Positions 1 to 29,000 of a stretch of DNA of 64,000 bases are shown piece by piece (within the stretch, counting starts at the first letter, position 1; each line of letters begins with the position of its first letter). Source of the stretch: Callaeas wilsoni (taxonomy: Eukaryota; Chordata; Aves; Passeriformes; Callaeidae); assembly GCA_013398955.1 (NCBI GenBank), contig VWPU01014812.1:1-64000 (forward strand). The letters run 5' to 3'. The position numbers were made by a program, and so were the translations under genes. Below the pieces are notes generated by a model. That model saw only the letters and a list, made by a program, of their open reading frames with translations. It was not told the DNA's origin and did not search any database.

Positions 1-600
1 TGGCGCTCCCGACGGCGGCGCAGCGCTGCCCGTAGGTGCGGCGGCGCTCAGGGCCGGGCGGGCCTGCGCGGGCTGGGCGGGGCGGCGGTGCGCCACAGAG
101 GGGCTCTGAGGGTGCCGGGCGGGGCGGGGGGGCCGCGCTGAGCAGCCCATGATGGCGAGGGGAACGCGGGAGGTGGGAGATGTCTGAGGTGTGAGGTGGC
201 ACGAGGTGTCCGTGACGGGAGTGGGGCTGGAGAGCAGCTGTGGGCCGCACCGTGACGGGGGATGCTGGGGTCGGGAGCCCTGGAGAGGGCTGGAGCGGGG
301 GTGCCCCGAGAGGGCTGGGCTGGGCTGGGCTGGGCTGGGCTGGGCGGCCGGGCTGGGCCGGGGCTCAGCTGTTGCTGGGCTGGAGAGGAGGCCGCTGAGG
401 AGGACACAGCTGGGGAGCACCGCAGAGGGAGCGGCCCAGGTGGTGCAGGGTTGGGGTTCCCTGAAGAGGAAGGTGTGCGCTGAGCAGCTGGGCTTTGCCA
501 GTGGCTGTAGCGGGGACAGTGGGAGCGGAGGAGTTCTCTCAGTGAGAGGATTGCAGGAGAAAAGGAGTGTCTGAGGACGATGCTGTGGGCTGTGCTGGGG
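1..600 (+). promoter_or_regulatory. STK25: CpG-rich presumed STK25 promoter and 5' noncoding exon region
   Basis: The first ~200 bases are very rich in G+C and CpG, with Sp1-type GC boxes such as GGGCGGGGCGG at 75-85 and GGGGCGGGGG at 121-130. The rest to ~600 stays G-rich but has fewer CpGs. No TATA box is obvious. The position, about 1 kb before the STK25 start codon and in the same orientation, fits a CpG-island housekeeping promoter with a noncoding first exon. I cannot place the transcription start or the first donor site from sequence alone. Open frames here on both strands are low-complexity Pro/Gly/Arg translations and were not called. Confidence 0.55.
311..347 (+). repeat. (GGGCT)n pentanucleotide repeat, G-quadruplex-prone
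   Basis: About seven tandem GGGCT units follow one another inside the G-rich 5' region of STK25. Each unit carries a GGG run separated by CT, so the plus strand has the pattern for an intramolecular G-quadruplex. Function is not shown. Confidence 0.8.
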
Positions 601-997
601 AAGATGCTGAGGGAATGGAACTGTGGTGTTAACTATAATGGGAGCGTGCTGAGGTGATGGTAGGGAAAATGGAGCCTGGGACTTGGTCGGTGTACAACGT
701 TAGAGTGTGGTTCCTTGACACATCCAGAAGGCATTTCTGTAAAGAATTGAGAAATGCGGTGTGCAAGGAGGGCCTAGCATACTTAGAATGTGTTGGCACG
801 TTCAAGGAGAACTTCAGATCAAGGAGAGAAAAAAGGTGCAGGTAACTCTTTGGGAAAAGAGCCAGCTTCTAAGAACCTCACATGAGAGCTATGTGTTCTT
901 GCTTGTCACAGCTGACCAGTGGAGAAATCATCACTTTCCCTCTGTGCTGCAACATCCTAATCCTCGCTGATTTTGCAAAAAATCCCATCCTGTAGGC

Positions 998-19989
<18,992 letters not shown>

Positions 19990-22080
19990 CACTCACGTTC
20001 CCTGCTGTTGTTGTGAGGGGGGAAGGATTTTTTCCAGCTTCATAAGAACTACATCTCTAATCCAGACCACCATCTGCCGTTGGATGTGACATTGTGATGG
20101 ACTCCAGGACATTTCAGAGCCTTCATGTTAGCCGTGTTTCCATGATAACCCAGGGTGGGGTTTGCAATGCAAGTACAATTTAGACCTTTTGCAGAACCCG
20201 AGATGGGTGGTCTAATTGTTTTTACAATGTAATCAATGCAGTTTTTAATTGTTTTCCTACAATGGATGTGTCCATTTTGGCTTGGTTTGAGTCACAGCTT
20301 GTTTCTGGTAAATGCCTGGCCGCTGGAAAAAGGGAGATTCTCTTCCACTGATATATGTTTCACAGGCAAGTCTGATGGGTTTAGTCTCCTGCCCTTCCTA
20401 AAGAAGTGTTTGCGAGCAGTTGTGTGCGAGTGCAGGGATGTTGGGAAGCTCTCCAGGCATTTAGGGCCGCTGGGAGAGTGAGACCAGCTCTCCAGTTGTT
20501 CTGGAGGATCACTTCAAGCCCTTCACACCCGAGTAACAACGCTTTCCAGTGCTGCAGCAGCCGAGCTGATACACGGTTGCTCTTTCCCAGCCTGTCATTT
20601 CATAGGAGGATGGGTTTGCTGATAGTTCTTTTTTTGGCTCTGGGACATCATTTTGTATTAGGCCTTAGTTCATCTACTTCAGGCAACAGCAGAACTTGCC
20701 TGGAGTCTCCAGAGAGCAGAAGGCAAAGTGGGTGTGTTTGCTGTGGGAGCTGGTGGAGTTCCTGTCCTTGGCGCTCCTGGCAGCTGAAGCAGCTTGACAG
20801 GCAGGCTGGGCAGTGCCAGTCTGAGCTGTGCAGGCCCACGGGGGGCAGAAGGGCTAAAAAGGGGAGTGGGGGGAACACAACAGCTGAAGACATCAGCAGG
20901 GCTTTGGTTCACAAGGCAGAGGGACACTACGTTGCAGTTTTTGATGCAAGAACCTGTGCTCTGCAGGAAGACGTAAACTGGATGGCTCACAGCAGTATGG
21001 CAGGGCTGGGAGTTCCCAAAAGCTGCTCTGGGCTTCCTTTTCCTACTCAACCTTCCCTTTCTGGCTCCTCCTCCAGCCTGGGATCTAGGCTCTCTGCAGC
21101 CAGGGCTCTGCTCCAGCTGACAAGCTGGGGTGGTGCTTGGTAGCAGAGAAGGAAAGGATCTACTGCTGTGTTGGCTGCTTAAGGTATTCCAGCAGGGCCA
21201 GCCCCAGGAGCTTTGCTTTCTGTATCATAATCTTTAATTCAGGTAAGCACACAGATCTTAAATCTACACTTTAAAGGTCTAGAAAAATAGACTTAGGAAA
21301 ATAACCCCTGATAGCTGGTTGCTTAGAGAGCTGCTCTCTAGCTGTAAAGAGATGCCCATGAAGTCAGCAAGAACTCAGTTACCCAGGTCTTTCTGTCTGG
21401 GTGTTTGTGTGTGGATGACATGGCTCACCCCAGAGCCACTGAGAACAAAGGCTGGAGCTGTTCAGCATTTTTTTAATGACAGGCCACTTGGTTAGAAACA
21501 AGGCTTGATTTTTGGTACTTAGATTCAGACCTGCAGATTTTAAGTGCTGGACTGTAAGTAGCTGAGGAGGACCGTATGTTCCCTCATCCTGGTGTATGGT
21601 GTTCACTTTACCTTACGAGTATCCTTTATTTATCCTGATGGATAAATCCAGGCTCAGCAACACTATGAACTTGTACAGTAGAGAAGAGGTGCTGCTGTTG
21701 GCTGTCTGCTGCAGAGCAATGTTCTGTGGCGAGAGCCAGCTCAGAGCTTGCAGTTAGGAAGAACAGAACAAACCCACTTTTCCCTCAGGAGGAGAAGCTG
21801 ATGTATGGACAGGACACTTGGAGAGGGGGAAGGCAGAGGCTGCAGGCCAGCACAAGGGCTCCTGCTGCTTTTAAAGTTGCTGTTCACAGCGGTAGCAAAC
21901 CGTGTTGAGAAGGTACCTGTATCGTTACTCACGTGCTCTGCAGTGTAACGAGTAAACTTTTTAAAGGAAACAATCCCCACACCCTTCGTCCAGTATTCAA
22001 AGCAACAATGGGTTTAGTTTTCAAAAACATTGAAAGGGATCTGCCACTTTCAATAAAGTAACAAAACAAATGAGGCTGGT
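19990..22080 (+). other. STK25: STK25 3' UTR (presumed)
   Basis: About 2.1 kb from the stop codon to just past the first canonical AATAAA at 22052. It contains a 245-codon open frame (20406-21143) with no recognisable domain; I read this as a chance 3' UTR frame. Confidence 0.55.
22052..22057 (+). promoter_or_regulatory. STK25: AATAAA poly(A) signal, candidate STK25 transcript end
   Basis: This is the first canonical plus-strand AATAAA after the STK25 stop. A T/G-containing stretch (ggctggtgtaactgtgtt) follows ~15-35 bp downstream, as expected at a cleavage site. Confidence 0.6.
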
Positions 22081-22423
22081 GTAACTGTGTTATTAGGGGA
22101 AAAGGATTGGTTCCAGCTGCTTTTCTCTGCATTCTCCTTGGTCTTCCCCTGCATCTTCCTCATGCAGCTGTAACAGAGACCCCAGAGACAGAGCCGAGTA
22201 CTTTGTGTGCAAGGATTACAGCTGCAGGCACACCACTCTTTTCTTCTGGCACTCCAGGAAGCACACGCTGCTGCAGAGGTAGAGCTGTGCACTGCAGCAC
22301 GCTGCACTGTGCTTTTTTGCTGGAGTTTGTTCATCAGCTGCAGTCTTTAGACTCAAGCTCGACTGGCAACAGGGGATCTCTGCTTTGCTCTGTCTCACTT
22401 TGGGAAGTGAGGGAAGGGGCCTG

Positions 22424-22545
22424 AGTGGTGGCACAGGTTGCCCAGGGAGGTGGTGAAGTCTCCATCTTCGGTGATAATCCACTGCTCAGATGTGGCCCTG
22501 CATGAGCAGGGGTTGAACCAGCCAACCCTGAGCCTGTGTGACCTC
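22424..22545 (+). mobile_element. CR1 LINE fragment, degenerate
   Basis: The plus strand reads 'ggtggcacaggttgcccagg', then 'ggtggtgaagtctccatctt' and 'catgagcaggggttgaacca', the standard 3' region of CR1, diverged and truncated. It lies in the STK25-FARP2 convergent spacer. Confidence 0.75.
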
Positions 22546-23276
22546 AGGGCCAGAGGATGAACACTTTGGAGATGCCACTTTGTGTTTAAACCCTTGTGAC
22601 TGTCTTTGCCTGCACAGGAAGAGGTGAAGGGCACAGCTGAGGCTGCGACCAACTCTGCCATGCTCCTCTGTTTTTCTCTTGGAGCCAAGAAGCAGAACTG
22701 ATTAATGTGCTTCTGACTGTGCTTTTTGGGGGGAATTTTGCTAAATGCCATGTGCTCAGCGCAGCAGGCTGTTGCCAGGACAGTGGTGATGAGCTGGCCT
22801 CACTTGCCTCTGGTTCAGTGCACCAGGTGAGAATGCAGAGCTGTGCAGGTGGGTGCAGTTTGTAATTGGAGCGGTGCCTGATGCCTTACAAAAATCAAAG
22901 TCTGGCTGTTGCTGTCTCCCCACCAATGAGGCACTGACCCTGCCCAGCAGAGGCCTTGGCTCCTGGCACTCCAGCCCTTGTCCACTGGCACAGCCACGGT
23001 GCCAGCGCTGCCAGGCACAGAACGCCTGGAGCCCACGCCTGCTGCTGCTTCGGCAGAGCTGAAGCTGTGCTGGTGGGGCCAGCATGAAAGATTTCACTGG
23101 TGTAACAGAATCACTGCTCTGACTGGGGAGAAGGGAGCAGTCACCAGAACAGCTCCAGTCTGTGTCATGAAACGTGTCAGGAGTTACTGCACAAAGTCTG
23201 GTTTCTTAAGCAATGAAGCAGGACTGTGTCATCCTGGATGAAGGTCAGGCATGAGGAGGGAAAACTCACCGTGTAG

Positions 23277-23560
23277 GGGTTGTTCAGCATGGAGAAGAGA
23301 AGGCTCCAGGGTGACAACGGGGGAATGGCTTCACACTGACGGGGCTGGGTTAGTTGCGATATTAGGAAGAAATTCTTCCTTTTGAGGGTAGTGAGGCCCT
23401 GGCACAGGCTGCCCAGAGAAGTTGTGGCTGCCCCATCCCTGGAAGTGTCCAAGGCCAGGTTGGACAGGACTCGGAGCACCCTGGTGTAGTGGAAGGTGTC
23501 CCTGCCCATGGAGGGAAGGGGAGGGGAGAGGGTGGAACTGGATGGTCTTTGAAATAGTGA
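23277..23560 (+). mobile_element. CR1 LINE 3' fragment
   Basis: Starts 'ggttgttcagcatggagaag', continues 'gatattaggaagaaattctt' and 'ggccctggcacaggctgccc', and ends 'ctggatggtctttgaa'. Plus-strand copy in the convergent spacer. Confidence 0.85.
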
Positions 23561-23860
23561 GACCATGGCTATTAAGCCATGGAGTCCCAACTGCATCCCC
23601 CCTTCCATACACCTTAGCACCACAGAAACTAAGGACCTGTGTTAGTTCTGTTCTTGCCTAATGCTCCTGTTAAGGAAACTTCTCATGCTTGTAGTTAAGA
23701 CAAAAATACTCCTGGAGAGTTCTGGAAAAATAGAATATTTCACAGAACTGATACACCACTGAAATCCTCACCATTTTTAAAATTCACTGAGGTAAGGTAT
23801 CTGCAGTTTTGCTAGGAATAGCAAAGTTTTTGGCTTTTCTAGCCCAAGCTCCTGCACTTT

Positions 23861-24033
23861 AAATGCACAGACATTTGAGCTCAGTATTCTCAAACCAAGA
23901 AGGGACTTTTGCTGCCTTAAATGCACAGACATTTGAGCTCAGTATTCTCAAACCAAGAAGGGACTTTTGCTGCCTTAAATGCACAGACATTTGAGCTCAG
24001 TATTCTCAAACCAAGAAGGGACTTTTGCTGCCT
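23861..24033 (+). repeat. Tandem repeat, 3 copies of a 58 bp unit
   Basis: Units begin at 23861, 23919 and 23977 (aaatgcacagacatttgagc). They appear identical apart from the last few bases. The unit is not a multiple of 3, and the array lies between the two genes' 3' ends. Confidence 0.95.
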
Positions 24034-24920
24034 GCTGTCCTTCCAGAGGCTCCTGGTTCAGAGACCCCACCTCAGCAGTTGCATCTTCAAGAGAGATGCT
24101 GAGCTGCAGGTTCAGCACAGAAGCAGCTAAAGGATCATTCACTCACCAGCCCACAAACCTTAAGGAAAGACTCCTGCTCGCTGTGGGGCAAGTGGCACTC
24201 AAGCTCCACAAAGGCAGCTCTGCCACCTCCTCCATACCATCCCCACTCTGGATGGAGAGCACTTGGTACAGGGTGAGCTGAGATCCAGAGTCATGGAAAA
24301 CTACTGAGTAACTTGAACGTGGGATGGTGGGCCCAGGAATAAGAGGCTGAGAGAGTTTTGTACCAAGATGCTATTTACTTTGAACAGTCATATTCAGCCA
24401 CAGTATAACATGTCTAATCAATCCACATGGATACACCTACAACAGGAAATTAAAAAAATAATAAATGAAGACGCTAATAAATTAAGTACATTTAACTTAG
24501 ATGGGACAATGGTCTTTGTGACAGCGGTGGCAAAGGCTGGATCTGCAGTCACTCCTCTAGGATCCAAATGCCAAGCAGGAAAATCCCTCTGGACTCTCCC
24601 TCCCTTCAGTCCTTGTCCCACATATGCTCAAGACCATAGCTGAACACTCGTGCTGGCCTCTGTCCTTCCCACTGTCCGTGGGATCTCCACATTCTTCCAT
24701 CCTCACAGCATGCAACACTTTCCTTTTGCTTTCACTGCTTCACTGCATTGCTCCTTCTGTTAGTACACAAGCACTTTTCTATCCAATATAAATCAGAGTC
24801 CCCACAGCCCATCAAAGCCACGTTCAACAGCATCTTGTGGCACTTAGCTTCTATCAGTCCTTCTGTGGAGGCACCCAAAGGTGACAGCTTTACAAAAGAG
24901 AACAAGCTGCAAACATCTCA

Positions 24921-24939
24921 TTTAATACAGAAATTTAAT
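24921..24939 (-). promoter_or_regulatory. FARP2: Two ATTAAA poly(A)-signal variants, candidate FARP2 transcript end
   Basis: TTTAAT on the plus strand at 24921-24926 and 24934-24939 reads ATTAAA on the minus strand, about 1.0 kb after the FARP2 stop. It is followed on that strand by a T/G-rich stretch (tgtttgcagcttgttctctt). The next canonical minus-strand AATAAA I see is at 21625-21630. Its use would overlap the STK25 3' UTR. Confidence 0.4.
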
Positions 24940-25939
24940 AGAGTCCACAGACACTAATGCTCCATCTGGAATCCAGTGACTTTTACACCTTCATGAAAAA
25001 CAGAAGATGGATCCCACCCCGAACTGAAATAAAAGATTAGGGATTTTCAGAAGTCTTTGCATGACAAAAGCACAAGCAATGGTGACTTTTGGAGGCTTGT
25101 TCTCCTACAGTGCTTAAATGCCTTGAAAACATCACCCACACCAGAGTGCAGAGTGTTTGCCATCCCGTGCCTTACTTAACTCCTACTACAGGACAGAGAA
25201 ACTGGAGCTGTGATATGAAAATAGCGACTGAGTTCAGAGGACAAACCATGCACCCCCCTGCACCGATCCACAATACACCAACACCTCGGCAGCTCAGCAG
25301 AGACTCCGTCCTCCTGCTTCCCTGGAAAACTGCTGCCGTGGCAGCTCCCGAGGAGCAGAGCTGTTCTGGGAGAGCTGCAGTGCCTGTTCAGAACGAGCTG
25401 TAAGCCAACACACCGCGTGTTCCCGTTAGTCTGAGACAGCTGTGCCAGCAGGCCGATGTTGACAGCAGCAGGACGGGTTGTGCTGCCAGCCCCATGGAGC
25501 ACCCGGGACAGGGGGTGTCTGGGAGCCAGTGAGCCCTGGCACCCACTGCTGCCAGCCAGCTACGCCACTGGAAGCTGCTGGTTTTCTCCCATGTGTGCTG
25601 ATCATCCAGTCAAAATGTAAAAACAAGGTGGTACCTGCCTTCGGGGCAGGTAAAGGTGTCACTGTACAGGTACAATGGAACAAGAACCCTTCCACGAGGT
25701 GTGTGCACTGGAGCACTGCTGCTGTTGGGTTCTCTCTAAGTAGGTTCAGCTGGAACAGACTTGACCCTCTTCCACACCATCGGGAATGGATGTGATCCCT
25801 GTCTGCAGCCCCCTCACTCCCACTTTCCATACCGGGGGAAATGAGCCTCCTGGGTCTTTGCTTTATCAGCTCCAGAGACTCCTGTTCCCACCTGCTTCTT
25901 TTTTTGGTGTTGCCAGCAGAGATCCAGCTCTGCCCCGCG
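24940..25939 (-). other. FARP2: FARP2 3' UTR (presumed, about 1 kb)
   Basis: Sequence between the FARP2 stop and the first plausible poly(A) signals. No repeats or other genes seen. Confidence 0.4.
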
Positions 25940-26027
25940 TCAGTCTGTGTGAGTGTCCTTCTCCTTGGGAAGCAGCAGGCTTGACCTGGCTGGAGAGCTG
26001 GTGGCTCTTTTGATCACCTCCATCCAC
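25940..26027 (-). CDS. FARP2: FARP2 last coding exon (stop codon)
   Basis: 88 nt: the first base completes Arg of FERWMEVIK, followed by [22 protein letters not shown] and TGA (25940-25942). WMEVI is the end of the PH2 C-terminal helix. The tail after it diverges from the mammalian one. Confidence 0.92.
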
Positions 26028-29000
26028 CTGCCAAGAAAAGACATGAGAAATGCTTAACCCTCACTCACACATAATCTTGTCCTTTGCTTATGAGCTGTAT
26101 CCCTTTCCCAAACCTCCCAAAACAGCCATTTTCTTTCTTTTACAAGTCTTCTGGGAAATTAACTCTTCAAAGGGACAGCTTGAGATGTGGTAAATACCCT
26201 GCAGAACGTGGTTGTCTGTCCGAGTAACAGGTCTACAGTGCTCTGAGCTCCAGAGAACTCTCATGAGAGCTCACTGTGTTCTCTCAGTGTTATCAAAGAT
26301 GACAAGCTGACAATAATTATTGCTTTTCTTACCAATAAATTAGTAAATAGGTAAGAGCCTCGCTCAGGTGGAAGAAAGCAAAGCAACGGGGAAAAAAAGA
26401 GAAATCCACTGTGAATTAGACATTTTTCCCTTTAAATCACTACACGAGCCCAGTGCATTAAAGGGCACAACTTACAGCTTGGGTAGCTGATACCTAAGCT
26501 GTCCACCAAGTGTGTGACACTCTCCCAAGGAAGGGGGACGTGACACCCCAGTAAAACCACATTCCAAAACAACCAATCGACCCCGCACGGCAGGACCCAG
26601 TGCAAGGGCTCCCAACACAGCAGCAGAGTTTTGTATGTGGTGCATTTCACACGCAGTTTGGACCCTCTGTGGAAGCCCCTAAGAGCAATTAATTGTAATT
26701 ATAGAGGATAATAAAAAAATGTAATTACAGAGAAATCAGCCAAGTGAAAGGGAGCCCTGCACTTATTGCTCTCAACGTTGTGTTATAATTTCTGCTCCCA
26801 GAGATGGACGATAAAAACTCTTTACAGAACCTGCAAATCTGATTCCCAAAGAACTGGTGGAGCTGAGCACCCCAAAACCCTTCCTTCCACATTCCTCCCT
26901 GGCTCCAAGGAAGCCCCAGACTCCTGGCACAAAGCACAGCTCACAGCTCTAGGTGTATCCCCAGCTCTCCCACACACAGAGGAGGGATGTCCAAATATCA
27001 TCGGTGGAGAGACAAAGGGAATGTTAGTCCTGAGAATGTGCTGGAAGATCACTCAGACCAGGAGGAAAGAGAGGATGGGATGACCAACCACTGAGTTAAG
27101 AGCAGGTTATACACAGAAAACAGAAAATTACCTCTCAAAAGTGTATTTGCTCTCAGCCCTGAAGAAATACACGTGGGACTTGAACTGCAGCTTGAAGACA
27201 TAATCCTTCTGAATCCCGTCCGCCTCCACAGGGCAGCTGACAGTGTAGCCAAGCAGTGGGAGGCTGGCCAGGGGATAATCGTCCTGCAAGAGCCCAAGAG
27301 GCCAGCCCTTAGTGCAAGGCACCCCTGCCATGCAGCCCGTGTACCACAGGTAAGGGCTGTGTGTTCTTGTTCAAGAGACAACAGGAGGACTCTTCTGCAA
27401 GGCCACTAACAGCTTATAATTCAGCCTTCTCCCAACTCCTTTCATTTTTTTTTATAGTTATTTGCTTCTGCTCTTCTGCCCAACGCTGCCTCCTGGGATT
27501 CCCCCTCCCTCCCTGCATCCCTTCGATGGAACTCCAAGCACAGATCTGACAAAAAAGGTAAAGTAACCCTCACAAAAGAAATGTGCCCTCAAGGCAAGAT
27601 GCCAGAATAACACATTTATTGGCTTAATAAACACAGTTTATTTGGTTAATAAGATGAAAAGATTGCACTGCACCATAGTTCATTATCAAGCAGGTGCTGA
27701 ATGCACCATGGGCAGAAAAATCCCTGGAGCCTGTCAGGCTGAGCTGAAGCCCAGCAGAGAGAGAAGCAGGCAAAAAGGAGGCCCAAAGGCTGCTGTGTCC
27801 CTCACATCCCTTAGTCGCTGCATGAGGAGACGTTTCCCCTTCACCCACAGAAGGTCAGTACCATCAGAACTGGAAATCCTGATTAAGTTCCACAAGCAGC
27901 ACCCACAGCCTTTCAGACCAGCTTCATTATGAACTACCTCCTTTTCTGCTTGTTACTGTCCTTCAAAGAGCGGTGATTTGCCCCGGAGCTGAAAGTCAGG
28001 GATCCCCAGGTCCCCCCAACATCCCGACCATCATCCCCTCACCTACACCTGCCCACCTGGTGTGTCTTGTAGAAGAACAAGCAGAAGTTGGTGAAGACGA
28101 CCCACAGTTTCTGCCAGCCATTGCTGTTCTTGAACTTCCTCAGCAAATACCCAGAGAGCTGGTTCTGGCACAGAAGGAAAAGAGGACTCCCATGAAATCA
28201 CAGGCTGCCATCCCGCTGCAGGGGAACAGCCCAACGCTGCTCCCGCGCTTGCTCCCTGGTGAAAAAGGCCTCCCAGGCATGGTGACAGCCACCAGGGTCC
28301 ATCCCTTTCAGCCACCCTTTCCTACATGCAGAAAACCCACACGGAACACACTGCGTGAGAAGGGAAATAAAGCAGGAGAGGAAACAGAGGACTGCAGAGC
28401 TGGGAGATAAACAACATGTGGCAGCTACACGAAGGCAAGCCGGCGTGGAAGGGGGCTGCAGGGAGGGGAACAGCACTGCCTTGGAGGCAGCCAGCAGGTT
28501 AAGGAAACCTGTGGCATGGAATGACAGCGCATGAATTTTGTAATTTGTGGAAAAGACAGGATACATGGCAGATTTCCACAGAGAACCATTTTTTGAGGCA
28601 TAAACAGGAGGAAATCCTGGTACAAATCTGCCTCTGAGGACGAGCATCCTCACGTGAGCAGTTAGGAAGCAGGACATTTTCCTGGGCATCCCATGGCTCC
28701 TCCCCACCAGCACAAAATGTGAGAGGCATCTTTACCTGGATCATGCACAAGTAATCAGACAGGGATAGGCTCTGGTTCCGGTACCAACAAACATGGGTGA
28801 TTGTGTTGGGCCGTTGGGCCTGGCCCAGCAAATAGCGAGGAGGAAGCTCTGGAGAAACAGCAAGAGAGCAGAAAACTGAGCAGAGAAAGGGGGAGAGAAA
28901 GAGAAAAACAGAACGTTAGGGTGAGAGGAGTGATGCAAGAAAGGTGGCTGTCAAAGGAAAATGGATTGTGAAAAAAACGGTGTTAGAACATGGAACAGAT

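Noticed and set aside
20648..20893. Minus-strand 81-codon cysteine-rich frame as a small secreted peptide
   Set aside because: Opposite frames overlap fully and no signal peptide or splice support is visible.
20406..21143. 245-codon plus-strand open frame
   Set aside because: It lies in the presumed STK25 3' UTR, has no recognisable domain, odd Cys/Trp/Ser composition and competing frames on the other strand.
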